Source: Betaproteobacteria bacterium
Lineage (GTDB): Bacteria > Pseudomonadota > Gammaproteobacteria > Burkholderiales > SG8-41
Direction: 5' to 3'
Assembly (NCBI GenBank): GCA_016868035.1
Contig: VGID01000033.1
Location: forward strand, 1-45,445
Length of the DNA: 45,445 nt
Shown: one piece after another, positions 8,930-17,593 of the stretch
Layout: the number at the start of each line of letters is the position of its first letter
Position numbering within the stretch: the stretch's first letter is position 1
Position numbers and translations under genes: made by a program
The notes under the pieces: generated by a model
The model's input: the letters and a program-made list of their open reading frames with translations, nothing else
The model's database searches: none
What the model was told of the DNA's origin: nothing

Positions 8930-10066
8930 ATGCGCACGGCGAAAAAGATCATACCGATACAGGCGTTGGACAGCGGTCGCTACGGCCAGTCGCGCCTGCT
9001 GCACGACGGAAGCGTGAAGGTTCGCGAGCAGGAGCTCGCCGAGCTGCTGCGCGAACTGGAAAACGAGGAGCCGATCACCCGCCTGTTGCACCCCGAGGTC
9101 CGCTACGAGGTGACCGACCACTGCAACGCCACCTGCATCATGTGCCCGCGGGACAAGCACGAGCACGGCCGCGAGCACGGCGTCATGGACCAGGTGAAGT
9201 ACGAGAAAAGCATAGACGAGGTCGTGGCGCTGGGCGCGAAAAAGGTCGTCCTGACGGGATTCGGTGAATCCATGCTGGACAGGCGCCTCGAGGACAAGAT
9301 CGCGTACGCGCACGGCAAGGGGCTTTCCACCTACTTCATCACCAACGGCTCCGCCCTGACGCCCAAGCGCGCGCGGCGCCTCATGGAGTCGGGGCTTTCC
9401 GAGATGCGGGTGAGCTTCTACGGCATGCGGCCCGAGACCTACAACGCGGTCATGCAGGGCCTCGATTTCGATCGCACGATGAAGGGCATACTCGAGTTTC
9501 TCCGCGTCCGCGATGAAATCGGTGCCCGCACAAAGGTCCAGATCTCCTATCTCGAGCTGCCGGAAAACAAGTCCGACACCCAGGCATTCCGCGAATACTG
9601 GGAGCCGAAAGTGGACGCGATCGAGATCTGGAAGCCCCATAATTTCGGCGATGGCCGCGATTATCGGGCGCGGCTCGACGACTCGCACAAGACCAGCTGC
9701 GGCCGCCCGGAGAACGGCCCGCTCCAGATCCAGTGGAACGGCGAAGTGATCGCCTGCTGCTACGATTACAACAACCAGATCATCCTTGGAAACGCCTTCG
9801 AGACCCCGGTACTGGAGATCCTGAACTGCGAGAAGTACCGGCTCCTGCGCTACGCGCACCGCGTGAAGCGCTTCTCGATGTTCCCGTACTGCAACCAATG
9901 CGACCAGTTGCTCCCGCACGCGGACGCGCTGGTCTACACCAACCGCCACAACCTGCCGCCGGAAGAGGCGGTGAAGCTCTCGAACACCGACCTCTACAAT
10001 CTCGCGGACGGCAAGCAGCTGGAGGCCGATCGCTTGAGCGAACGCTACCGCGAAAAAGGCGTATAG
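8930..10066 (+). CDS. radical SAM protein with SPASM-like C-terminus
   Basis: A 378-residue radical SAM enzyme. The cluster motif CNATCIMC is near residues 65-72, after RYEVTDH. The GFGES segment follows, as does a TNGSAL strand. The C-terminal part has a SPASM-type cysteine set: SCGRP, VIACCYDYNN and YCNQCDQL, expected to bind auxiliary iron-sulfur clusters. Such proteins modify peptides, cofactors or sugars; this substrate is unknown. GGGAAGGG lies 4 bases before ATG 8930, which supports this start. It sits 21 bp upstream of the next gene in a + strand run of glycan genes. Confidence 0.88.
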   Translation: MRTAKKIIPIQALDSGRYGQSRLLHDGSVKVREQELAELLRELENEEPITRLLHPEVRYEVTDHCNATCIMCPRDKHEHGREHGVMDQVKYEKSIDEVVALGAKKVVLTGFGESMLDRRLEDKIAYAHGKGLSTYFITNGSALTPKRARRLMESGLSEMRVSFYGMRPETYNAVMQGLDFDRTMKGILEFLRVRDEIGARTKVQISYLELPENKSDTQAFREYWEPKVDAIEIWKPHNFGDGRDYRARLDDSHKTSCGRPENGPLQIQWNGEVIACCYDYNNQIILGNAFETPVLEILNCEKYRLLRYAHRVKRFSMFPYCNQCDQLLPHADALVYTNRHNLPPEEAVKLSNTDLYNLADGKQLEADRLSERYREKGV

Positions 10067-10087
10067 CGCCGGCGCCCAACCGGGCAT

Positions 10088-11785
10088 ATGGGGTTGCGCC
10101 TTTACCGCCGCGCGGAGGAGTTTTCCGCTGCCCTAACAGCTTGCTCGGGCGCGGTCTATGCGATCTGCAACCGCGACCTGCTCGACCCGGCCGAGGTGCA
10201 GCGCCTGGAGCGCGCTGCGATGGAGCGGGGCCACAAAGACCTCCTCAGGCTCAGCGAGCTGCGCCCGGGAGCCCTTCAAGAGATAGAGGCGTTTTTCCGG
10301 GAGGCCGCCCAGCTCGACCCCGACTGGTGCTACGCGTACTCGTCGAAGGTCATTCTTTCGATACCCGACTACCAGGATCTCCAGCAGGTCTTCCTGCTGC
10401 GCCGTCTTTTCTCTTCGCAGGGGAGTGGGGCTGTCTTGGCGCTCGTGCCCGATCTCCGTCTGCACCGGCTGTTCGAGGAGTTATTCAACGGCGTGTGTCC
10501 CCGGGGTCGCACGGCGCTGCCGGGTTTCCGGGCCTGGGCCCGATGCATGCGCACACTTCTCCGGAGTCTCGCGAACCGCGGGCGCACGGCTCCGGCGCGC
10601 GTGCTGCTGTTCACATTGAGCGCGGGTGTCCCCGCGCGCGGCAGGGATGCCTACTTTGGAGATCTCGAGCGGTACCTGCCGCCTCACGGGCCGGCCGTGA
10701 CCGTTTACCTCTCCTCAGGATCTGCGATACGGCTTCCTCGCCACGATCAACGCCTACCGTTCGAGGCCTTTGTTTCCATCAGCGATGTGGTGCTGTCCTG
10801 GGTTCACGCCCTCGTTTCGGGCCTTCGCACTTATCGCACGCTCGCGGATTCATCAACGTACAACAACCTCGAACCGCTGCACAGGTATTTGCGGATCGGC
10901 GAGATCAAGTCGGGCGAACATTTCATGCATGGTCTCTTCCGGCGGGTTTTTCCACGCATGCTGCAAACGATCTCGCCCCGGGTCCTCCTGTACCCCTTCG
11001 AGAACCGGAGCTGGGAAAAAATGCTTCTCTCCGCGGCCCGTTCCCAAGGCGTCAGCCGCAGGATCGCGTACCAGCACTCCTCCATTACGCGCCGCCACCT
11101 GGCATTTCAAGTGGATAACGGCGAGTTGCCCGAGGAAAACCTGCCGGACAGGATAATCGCGGCAGGAGAGCATACCGCCCGGTGGCTGCGCAGTACTGCC
11201 CCGGCGCTCGGCGACAGGCTCGAAATCGGAGTAAGCCTCCGCACGACGCGGCACGCCGTCGCGGACTCGAAGACGCCCGGGGTACTGGTCGCCATCTCGT
11301 CCAGCCGCAGCGAGGCGTGGAACCTGCTTCTGGCAACGCACGCGGCAGCGGCCGAGACCACCGTACCCTTTATCGTGCGCACCCATCCCACGATACCGGT
11401 TGACGGCATGTTCCGGCATTTCGAGTGGCCATCGAACGTGGAGTTGTCGTCCGGCAGGACGCTCGCCGAGGATTTGTCCCGTGTAACGATGGTGGTCTAC
11501 AGCTCCTCCACGGTGGCCCTGGAGGGCATGCTCTACGGGCGCATCCCCATCTTCCTCGACACGGGGGATGTCCCGAGCGGGGATCCCATCATCGGCGAAT
11601 ATCCCTTCAAGTTCCAGGCAACGCACGTCGCGCCCCTCGTGGATTGCATCAAGATGGTTGCAGGACTCGGGGGCGCAAAACTCGCCGTGCTTCAGGAACA
11701 GGCACGGGACTTCGCGGAGCGCTACCTGATCAGCCCGACGCCGGAGGCCATAAGTCGCATGGTGGACCGGATCACACGTGACTGA
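10088..11785 (+). CDS. putative surface-carbohydrate biosynthesis protein
   Basis: A 565-residue protein resembling large surface-carbohydrate proteins of O-antigen clusters (TIGR04326-like, from memory). The middle holds LLYPFENRSWEKMLLSAA and RRIAYQHSSITRRH, typical of that group. The C-terminal third is GT-B-like: VPFIVRTHPTIPVD and VVYSSSTVALEGMLYGRIPIFL, the latter matching the donor-binding SSxxxEG loop also seen in the transferase at 7842. The N-terminal 200 residues are Arg- and Leu-rich and unassigned. It is probably a glycosyltransferase or sugar-phosphate transferase, with unknown donor. The ribosome site before ATG 10088 is weak. Confidence 0.6.
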   Translation: MGLRLYRRAEEFSAALTACSGAVYAICNRDLLDPAEVQRLERAAMERGHKDLLRLSELRPGALQEIEAFFREAAQLDPDWCYAYSSKVILSIPDYQDLQQVFLLRRLFSSQGSGAVLALVPDLRLHRLFEELFNGVCPRGRTALPGFRAWARCMRTLLRSLANRGRTAPARVLLFTLSAGVPARGRDAYFGDLERYLPPHGPAVTVYLSSGSAIRLPRHDQRLPFEAFVSISDVVLSWVHALVSGLRTYRTLADSSTYNNLEPLHRYLRIGEIKSGEHFMHGLFRRVFPRMLQTISPRVLLYPFENRSWEKMLLSAARSQGVSRRIAYQHSSITRRHLAFQVDNGELPEENLPDRIIAAGEHTARWLRSTAPALGDRLEIGVSLRTTRHAVADSKTPGVLVAISSSRSEAWNLLLATHAAAAETTVPFIVRTHPTIPVDGMFRHFEWPSNVELSSGRTLAEDLSRVTMVVYSSSTVALEGMLYGRIPIFLDTGDVPSGDPIIGEYPFKFQATHVAPLVDCIKMVAGLGGAKLAVLQEQARDFAERYLISPTPEAISRMVDRITRD

Positions 11786-12015
11786 CACATTGATGGAAAT
11801 CCATGGACGAGACGCCTCCCAAGGTGCGCCCCGTCCAGGTTCGGCGCCGCATTGGGGGTGATCGGGAAGCCGGTCGTGGCCGTCTTCGCGACATCCGGGG
11901 ACCGCATCGAGAACGCGGATGCGATAATCATTCTGGCGGGCGTTCGCGCCCACGCTCCATCGGCAAGAAAATTCTAGGAAAAACGATACGCGCCTCAAGC
12001 GCCCCGCAAGCAACC

Positions 12016-13026
12016 ATGGAGCCGTTTCCGCGATACCCGCCCGGAGAGCCCGCCGCGCAGGATTCCAACTCACGACCGGTGCGACGCACGTACGCCGGGA
12101 AAGACCTGGCCTTACTCATTCCTACCAAGGACCGCCCGAAACACATTCGCCTTCTGCTCGAGAGCCTGTCTGCGCAAACGGTCGCCTGCGGCCGGGTAGT
12201 CATCGTTGACGGCGGGGAAAGCATCCAAGCGGTGTTGACGGGATTCCTGGACCGGTTGCCCCTCGAGTACTACCTGTGCCACCCCCCCGGGCAGATCCGC
12301 CAGCGCAATCTGGGAATCGGGAAGCTCGATGACTCGACTCCGCTCGTCGGGTTCCTTGACGACGACCTGGAACTGGAACCGGAAGCCATCGAAAAAATGA
12401 TCGGCTTCTGGAACGGCTCCGAGCCCGATACCGCGGGTGTCGGATTCAACGTCGTTAACGCGCCCCGGGTCCGCGCCTCACGCATTACCCGGCTGTTGTT
12501 TCGGGGCTCTACCACGCCGGGGCGCGTTCTGAAGTCCGGATACAACTCCCGCATCGACAACCTCCGGGAGGATCTTCGGACGCAATGGCTAGGAGGTGGC
12601 TACACGGTGTGGAGGAAAGACGTGCTCGAAAAATTTCCCCAACCCGAAATAAAGACCCGATGGGCGATCGGCGAAGACCTGCGCTTCAGCTATCCCATCG
12701 GAAAATCACGCCCTTTGTACGTGTGCGCATCCGCAAGAGTGCGTCATGTACCGGTGATGGATCAGGCGCCCGAATCTTCGGTTCATCGTTTCCGTGGTCG
12801 CAAGTCCTCGCTTGCAACTTTCTACTTCGTCGCCTCACACCCCGAGCTCTCCCGCGCAGCATGCCTTTGGATGCTCAGCGCAAAATGCGTCGGGCAGCTT
12901 GCCCTTGGCTGCGCAAAGCTCGACACGTCCATGTTGCAGAACGGCCTGGGGCAGGCGGGAGCAATTTGGACCTGCGTGAGGTCCCTGTTTGGGCTGGCCG
13001 ATATCAAGTCCGCGCTCGAGGACTGA
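12016..13026 (+). CDS. glycosyltransferase family 2
   Basis: A GT-A-fold transferase of 336 residues using a nucleotide sugar in the cytoplasm. Motifs: LALLIPTKDRPKHIRLLLESL at the N-terminus, RQRNLGIG, and the metal-binding LVGFLDDDLEL (DDD in place of DxD). The WLGGGYTVWRKDVLEKF and RWAIGEDLRFSYPIG segments contain the likely catalytic acid region. The frame runs back to 11803, but those 71 residues are Arg/Gly-rich and look non-coding, so ATG 12016 is preferred. No strong ribosome site is visible. The C-terminal hydrophobic stretch (ACLWMLSAKCVGQLAL) may be membrane-associated. Confidence 0.85.
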   Translation: MEPFPRYPPGEPAAQDSNSRPVRRTYAGKDLALLIPTKDRPKHIRLLLESLSAQTVACGRVVIVDGGESIQAVLTGFLDRLPLEYYLCHPPGQIRQRNLGIGKLDDSTPLVGFLDDDLELEPEAIEKMIGFWNGSEPDTAGVGFNVVNAPRVRASRITRLLFRGSTTPGRVLKSGYNSRIDNLREDLRTQWLGGGYTVWRKDVLEKFPQPEIKTRWAIGEDLRFSYPIGKSRPLYVCASARVRHVPVMDQAPESSVHRFRGRKSSLATFYFVASHPELSRAACLWMLSAKCVGQLALGCAKLDTSMLQNGLGQAGAIWTCVRSLFGLADIKSALED

Positions 13027-13092
13027 GCTTGCGGGCGCCTTACAGGAGCAGGCCGCAGGCTTCCGATCGCTAGGCCCTGCGCCGTCTGGAAA

Positions 13093-14040
13093 ATGATCGT
13101 AGCCGTCACGGGAGGAACGGGAGCGGTAGGCAGGAAGCTCGTGCAACGGCACCTCCATCGGGGGGACGTCGTGCGCGTGTTATCCCGGAACGCTCCGGCG
13201 GGATTGCCTGAGGCCGTGGAGGTTCATCGCGGCGATATCACCTCCGATTCCGATGCGCTCGCGCGCTTTGTGGATGGAGCGCAAGTCCTGTATCACTGCG
13301 CGGCGGAAATCCGCAATCCGGAGAAAATGGCCGCCGTCAACGTGGAAGGCACCCGCAGGCTGGTCGGCGCCGCGCGGCACCGGATCGCCTGCTGGGTACA
13401 TTTGGGAAGCATCGCCGCATACGGCGAGCCCCGTCACGGCGCGGTTACCGAAGCCGCGCGGCTGCAACCCGTTAACGAGTACGGGCGCACCAAGGCTGAA
13501 GCTGACCGCCTGGTGATGGAAGCCGCGGAACAAGGCGGTTTCCGCTGCGCAATTCTTCGTCCTTCCAAGATTTTTGGCGCCGATATCGCCAGCGGGACCA
13601 ATCAGATACTGTGCCGGATGATCTCGATCATCGATAAGCGCCTTTATTTTTTTGTCGGGCGGCCGGGGGCGGTAACGAACTACATACACGTCGATAATGT
13701 CGTGGAAGCTCTGATGCGCTGCGGCGCAGCCCCCTCGAATCACGCGAACGTATACAACCTCTCGGATGACTGCACCATCGAGGATTTTGTCGCGGCGATC
13801 GCAGGTGAGCTCGGCAAGCCGCTACCGTGGCTGCGGCTTCCCGAGGCTCCCGTGCGACTCTTCGCCCGTGCGTTCGGCGTCATTCCCGGGTTTCCGCTGA
13901 ACGAGAGCCGCGTGAATGCACTAGTCAACCGGGCAACTTTCCCCTGTGAACGGATCCGCCGGGAGCTGGGCTACGAGCATCTCGTTCCGGTCATCCAAGG
14001 ACTGCGCGGACTGGTCAGGTCGTGGAAGCAGGGAAAATGA
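13093..14040 (+). CDS. NAD-dependent epimerase/dehydratase (extended SDR)
   Basis: A 315-residue extended SDR acting on a nucleotide sugar. Motifs: VTGGTGAVG for NAD(P) binding at residues 5-13, LYHCAAEIRN, HLGSIAAYG (catalytic Ser region), and YGRTK holding the Tyr and Lys. The C-terminal half (RPSKIFGADI, NYIHVDNVVEAL, VYNLSDD) is the substrate domain. Specificity (epimerase, 4-reductase or similar) cannot be read from the sequence. It overlaps the next glycosyltransferase gene by 4 bases (ATGA), so the two are probably translated together. Confidence 0.88.
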   Translation: MIVAVTGGTGAVGRKLVQRHLHRGDVVRVLSRNAPAGLPEAVEVHRGDITSDSDALARFVDGAQVLYHCAAEIRNPEKMAAVNVEGTRRLVGAARHRIACWVHLGSIAAYGEPRHGAVTEAARLQPVNEYGRTKAEADRLVMEAAEQGGFRCAILRPSKIFGADIASGTNQILCRMISIIDKRLYFFVGRPGAVTNYIHVDNVVEALMRCGAAPSNHANVYNLSDDCTIEDFVAAIAGELGKPLPWLRLPEAPVRLFARAFGVIPGFPLNESRVNALVNRATFPCERIRRELGYEHLVPVIQGLRGLVRSWKQGK

Positions 14041-15191
14041 AAAAAAAAGTCTGCTTCGTTGTCGCGTCGCCCATGACCCTGCGGGCGTTCCTGCGTCCGC
14101 ACATCGAGGCTCTGCGCGGGCAGTACGCGCTTACCCTCGTCGCCAATTTCGGCAGCCCCCGATCGGATAACGCGCTGGATCTTGCACCCACGGTTTCGCT
14201 GCCGATCAGGCGCCGCATCGCTCCGTTCCACGATCTGCTTGCGTTGATCCGGCTCGTCGCGCTGTTCCGCCGGTCCGGATTCGCGGCAGTCCAATCCGTC
14301 ACTCCCAAGGCGGGACTGCTCGCCATGGTGGCCGGCTGGATCGCGCGGGTGCCGGTCCGCGTGCATATCTTTACCGGGCAGGTCTGGGTAACCCGCAGGG
14401 GAATCGCGCGGCGGGTGCTGAGGCTCATGGATCGCGTGATCGCTTCCGCGGCAACCCACGTGCTCGTGGACAGCCCCTCACAGCGCGAATTTCTGCTAGC
14501 GCAAGGCGTGATCGACTCGAGGAAGTCCGGCGTGCTCGGAAACGGATCGATCGCCGGGGTGGACGGCGCACGCTTCAAGCCCGATCCTGCAGCACGGGCT
14601 GAGGTGCGTCGCGATCTGGGCTATTCGAACGCCGAGGTCGTCCTCTCCTACCTCGGGCGGTTGACGCGCGACAAAGGCGTGCTCGACCTTGCCACCGCGT
14701 TCGCGACGATCGCGCCCGGCACACGGGCCCGCCTGCTTGTCGTCGGTCCGGATGAAGAAGGGATGGTGGACGCGATGAAGGCTGCACTGGGTGCCACTGC
14801 CGGGCAGGCGGTATTCGTGGACTATACCGACCGGCCGGAGCGCTACCTCGCCGCATCGGACATCTTCTGCCTTCCAAGCTACCGCGAGGGCTTCGGCGCC
14901 ACCATCATCGAAGCCGCGGCCTGCGGCGTACCCGCCATCGGATCGCGCATCTACGGCGTGACCGACGCCATCGAGAACGATGTGACGGGCCTCCTGCACG
15001 AGCCGCGAAACGTGTCCGAACTCGCGGCGTGCATGTTGCGGCTGGCCGGCGACGGGGAACTGCGGCGGCGCATGGGAGAGCAGGCGCGCGCGCGGGCGCT
15101 GCGCGACTTCCGCACGGAAGCGATCACCGCGGAGCTGATGCGCTTCTACGAGGGCGCGCTCGCCGAACGGGAAACGCCAGCGAGCGGTTGA
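14037..15191 (+). CDS. glycosyltransferase family 4
   Basis: A retaining GT-B transferase of 384 residues. The N-terminal acceptor domain begins MKKKVCFVVASPMTLRAF, with the VTPKAGLLAMVAGWIARVP segment typical of CapM/WbpT-like enzymes. The C-terminal donor domain has VVLSYLGRLTRDKGVLDL, the diphosphate-contacting region, and EGFGATIIEAAACGVPAIG, the family E-x7-E motif. ATG 14037 is chosen over the upstream GTG at 14022 because it overlaps the previous stop in ATGA form and has AGCAGGGA just ahead. The stop is overlapped by the -35 box of the next, independent promoter. Confidence 0.93.
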   Translation: MKKKVCFVVASPMTLRAFLRPHIEALRGQYALTLVANFGSPRSDNALDLAPTVSLPIRRRIAPFHDLLALIRLVALFRRSGFAAVQSVTPKAGLLAMVAGWIARVPVRVHIFTGQVWVTRRGIARRVLRLMDRVIASAATHVLVDSPSQREFLLAQGVIDSRKSGVLGNGSIAGVDGARFKPDPAARAEVRRDLGYSNAEVVLSYLGRLTRDKGVLDLATAFATIAPGTRARLLVVGPDEEGMVDAMKAALGATAGQAVFVDYTDRPERYLAASDIFCLPSYREGFGATIIEAAACGVPAIGSRIYGVTDAIENDVTGLLHEPRNVSELAACMLRLAGDGELRRRMGEQARARALRDFRTEAITAELMRFYEGALAERETPASG

Positions 15192-15225
15192 CGGGTCCAA
15201 TATGACCATAGTAATATGACCATAG
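15188..15225 (+). promoter_or_regulatory. promoter and direct-repeat operator of Phd/PIN pair
   Basis: TTGACG (15188-15193) and TAATAT (15212-15217) are 18 bp apart and form a good sigma-70 promoter. Two perfect copies of AATATGACCATAG (15199-15211 and 15213-15225) lie over the spacer and -10 box, 14 bp apart, so the repressor would block the polymerase. Autorepression by the antitoxin-toxin complex is the usual mode for such pairs. Confidence 0.65.
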
Positions 15226-15255
15226 GCATTTCACCGAATTCCACGAGGATCCGCG

Positions 15256-15498
15256 ATGGAAAAAACCGTTTCGAAATCCAAGTTCAAGCCGCGCGCCCTG
15301 GAATACTTTCGCCAGGTCGAGGAAACCCGCCAGGGGTTGATCATCACCGATCGCGGCAAGCCGGTGCTGAAGATCACGCCGTATGAACCCGCCCGCGCCA
15401 GGAAGGCGGCCCCGGCCGGGCGCTTGCGCGGCGCCATCCTCCGCTACGACAGCCCCTTCGAGCCGGTCGGACTGGAAGACTGGGAAGCGCTGAAGTGA
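15256..15498 (+). CDS. type II antitoxin, Phd/YefM-like
   Basis: An 80-residue antitoxin for the PIN toxin that follows. The N-terminal part (KFKPRALEYFRQVEETRQGLIITDRGKPVLKI) fits the Phd/YefM DNA-binding fold: a helix, then the beta strands with the GKPV turn. The C-terminal 30 residues, ending YDSPFEPVGLEDWEALK, are acidic and would fold onto the toxin. The stop overlaps the toxin's GTG start. ATG 15256 follows a clear promoter and repeat operator. Confidence 0.88.
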   Translation: MEKTVSKSKFKPRALEYFRQVEETRQGLIITDRGKPVLKITPYEPARARKAAPAGRLRGAILRYDSPFEPVGLEDWEALK

Positions 15499-15890
15499 TC
15501 CTGCTCGATACTCACGTCTGGGCGTGGTGGCTCGCCCGGCCCGAGCGATTGACCCGAAGCGCGCACCAGGCGATCCGGCGCAACCTGGCGACGGGCCGCG
15601 TGGGCATCTCGTCGTTCAGCGTGTGGGAGCTCGCGTTGCTGGTTCAGCGGAAAAGGCTGGTGCTCGCGATCGAGATGGCGGATTGGGTCGCCGAGACCGA
15701 ACGGATTCAAGGCGTGACATTCCACCCGGTAACGAATGCGATCGCCCTGCAGTCGGTGAATCTGCCCGGCGCGTTCCACCCGGATCCGGCTGACCGGATC
15801 CTCGTGGCGACGGCGCGTGAACTCGGCGCAACGATGGTCACCGGCGACGCCAAGATTCGCGCCTACCCCCACGTCAAGAGCCTGTGGTAG
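15495..15890 (+). CDS. PIN-domain toxin (VapC-like)
   Basis: A 131-residue PIN-domain ribonuclease toxin. All acidic active-site positions are visible: Asp in ILLDTHVWAWW at residue 5, Glu in FSVWELALL near 45, Asp in HPDPADRILVATA near 97 and Asp in TMVTGDAKI near 116. GTG 15495 is the start because it overlaps the antitoxin stop (GTGA). Toxins of this type cleave specific RNAs when free of antitoxin; the target cannot be read here. The pair sits between glycan genes and is probably a stability module. Confidence 0.9.
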   Translation: MILLDTHVWAWWLARPERLTRSAHQAIRRNLATGRVGISSFSVWELALLVQRKRLVLAIEMADWVAETERIQGVTFHPVTNAIALQSVNLPGAFHPDPADRILVATARELGATMVTGDAKIRAYPHVKSLW

Positions 15891-16028
15891 CGGCCGCCGG
15901 TTTTCCGGACTCGGAGGCCACGCCGGCCCGCTCTGTGGTCCTGCCCGATTCGCGGCAGCTCATCCCTCCCGTTGAACCAAACGCATGTATAATTGCGTTT
16001 AGTAGCACTATATGCAACACTGGATGCG

Positions 16029-17189
16029 ATGAGGACGAGGCATTACTGGCTCGACCTGATCCACAGGGCGTGGCAGTCGCGCTCCATCCTGTGGCTGGCC
16101 GGCGTGCGGCGCGTCGGCAAGACCACGCTGTGCCGCAGCGTGCCGGGCACCGAATATTTCGACTGCGAGCTGCCGCGGGTGCGCAGCCTGCTCACGCAGC
16201 CCGAGGCGTTTCTCGACGGCGTCCGCGGGCGCAGCATCGTCCTGGACGAGGTTCACCGCCTCGCGAATCCTTCCGAGCTGCTCAAGATCGCGGCCGACCA
16301 TTACCGCGACGTGCGCATCCTCGCCACCGGCTCGTCCATGCTCGGCGCCTCTTCCAGGTTCCGCGACACGCTGGCCGGACGCAAGGCCGAGGTGTGGCTC
16401 ACGCCCATGATGTCGGCCGACCTGGAGGACTTCGGCCAGCCCGATCTCGGGCACCGGCTGCTCCACGGCGGGCTGCCGCCCTTCTTCCTCGCGCCGGAGG
16501 TGCCTGAACGCGAATTCCAGGAGTGGATGGACGCCTACTGGGCGAAGGACATCCAGGAGCTGTTCCGTCTGGAGCGCCGCCATTCGTTTCAGCGCTTCGC
16601 CGAGCTGTTGTTCGCGCAGAGCGGCGGCGTATTCGAAGCGAGCCGCTTCGCGCGTGAATGCGAAGCGAGCCGCACCACGATCACCAACTATCTTTCGGTG
16701 CTGGAAGCGACCTATGTCGTTCACGTGCTGCGGCCGTTCAGCACGCGCCGGGCGACCGAAATCATCGCGGCGCCCAAGGTGTTCAGTTTCGACACCGGGT
16801 TCGTCTGCTACCACCGCGGATGGCACGCCCTGCGCCAGGACGATCTGGGGCCGCTGTGGGAGCACTTCGTCCTGAACGAACTGCATGCGAGGCTGCAGAC
16901 CCGGCAAATCCGGTACTGGCGCGACAAGCGCCGGCACGAGGTTGACTTCGTGCTCGCGCGGCGCGGCGCGGCGCCGGTCGCGATCGAGTGCAAATGGTCG
17001 GCTTCGGGATTCGACCCGGCCGGCCTTCTCGCTTTCCGGCGCCAGCACGCGGAGGGACGCAACTACGTCGTGGCAACGGACGTGGGTCGCCGCTACAAGC
17101 GCGACTACGAGGGTCGGGAGGTGAATTTCGTGAACCTCGCCCAACTGATCGAAATCGCGGGCTCGCGCGAGCCGCGATCGGGCGGCTAG
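16029..17189 (+). CDS. AAA-type ATPase with DUF4143-like C-terminus
   Basis: A 386-residue ATPase. Walker A is GVRRVGKTTLCR near residue 26 and Walker B is SIVLDEVHRL near residue 76; ILATGSS is the sensor segment. The C-terminal half (ARECEASRTTITNYLSVLEATYVVHVL, PKVFSFDTGFVCYHRG, HFVLNELHARL) matches DUF4143 proteins and ends in a nuclease-like fold with EVDFVLARRG and PVAIECKWS. The role of these proteins is poorly defined; they are widespread in accessory DNA. ATG 16029 is preferred over the frame start at 15993, since the family starts just before the Walker A region. It stands alone between two toxin-antitoxin pairs. Confidence 0.85.
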   Translation: MRTRHYWLDLIHRAWQSRSILWLAGVRRVGKTTLCRSVPGTEYFDCELPRVRSLLTQPEAFLDGVRGRSIVLDEVHRLANPSELLKIAADHYRDVRILATGSSMLGASSRFRDTLAGRKAEVWLTPMMSADLEDFGQPDLGHRLLHGGLPPFFLAPEVPEREFQEWMDAYWAKDIQELFRLERRHSFQRFAELLFAQSGGVFEASRFARECEASRTTITNYLSVLEATYVVHVLRPFSTRRATEIIAAPKVFSFDTGFVCYHRGWHALRQDDLGPLWEHFVLNELHARLQTRQIRYWRDKRRHEVDFVLARRGAAPVAIECKWSASGFDPAGLLAFRRQHAEGRNYVVATDVGRRYKRDYEGREVNFVNLAQLIEIAGSREPRSGG

Positions 17190-17281
17190 GAGTTTGGCGG
17201 ACTTGGGGCCGGGAAACTCCCAGGGTGTTTCCCGTGGCTTCTCGAGAAACCTGCCGTGCGGCGCCGCAGCCGCGCCGGCGT

Positions 17282-17319
17282 TTGACCCCACGCTCCGCGG
17301 CTTGTAATATGCGTATTAC
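17282..17319 (+). promoter_or_regulatory. promoter and palindromic operator of antitoxin/PIN pair
   Basis: TTGACC (17282-17287) and TAATAT (17305-17310) are exactly 17 bp apart. The -10 box lies in the inverted repeat GTAATATGCGTATTAC (17304-17319), with arms GTAATA/TATTAC around TGCG. This is the layout of an autoregulated toxin-antitoxin promoter. Confidence 0.65.
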
Positions 17320-17338
17320 CAAAGCCGGCGGAGCGTCC

Positions 17339-17593
17339 ATGACCCTCACGGTAAAACTGCCAGAAGATCTCGAGCGGGACTTCGAGATCCACTGCAAGCT
17401 TCGCCGCCTCACCAAGTCCGAGGTGGTGACGAAGCTGCTCGCCCAGTACCTCGCGCTCCAGGCGCCGAAGAAGACGCCGCACCAGCTCGCCGAGGAACTC
17501 GGCCTGATCGGCGGATTCTCCGGCCCGCGCGACCTGTCTTCGAACGCCCGTTACTACCTCAGGAAGAGGCTGCGTGAGAAGCGTCATCGCTGA
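17339..17593 (+). CDS. type II antitoxin, ribbon-helix-helix-like
   Basis: An 84-residue antitoxin. The N-terminus MTLTVKLPEDLERDFEIHCK begins with the short beta strand of a ribbon-helix-helix DNA-binding domain, followed by RRLTKSEVVTKLLAQYL as the second helix. The C-terminal part is basic (YYLRKRLREKRHR). GGCGGAG lies 5 bases before ATG 17339, and a promoter with a palindrome lies directly upstream, so this start is firm although the frame is open further upstream. It overlaps the toxin gene by 20 bp. Confidence 0.82.
   Translation: MTLTVKLPEDLERDFEIHCKLRRLTKSEVVTKLLAQYLALQAPKKTPHQLAEELGLIGGFSGPRDLSSNARYYLRKRLREKRHR

Noticed and set aside
11803-12015. N-terminal extension of the GT2 protein
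   Set aside because: Arg/Gly-rich, no similarity to GT2 leaders, and another frame here looks more protein-like.
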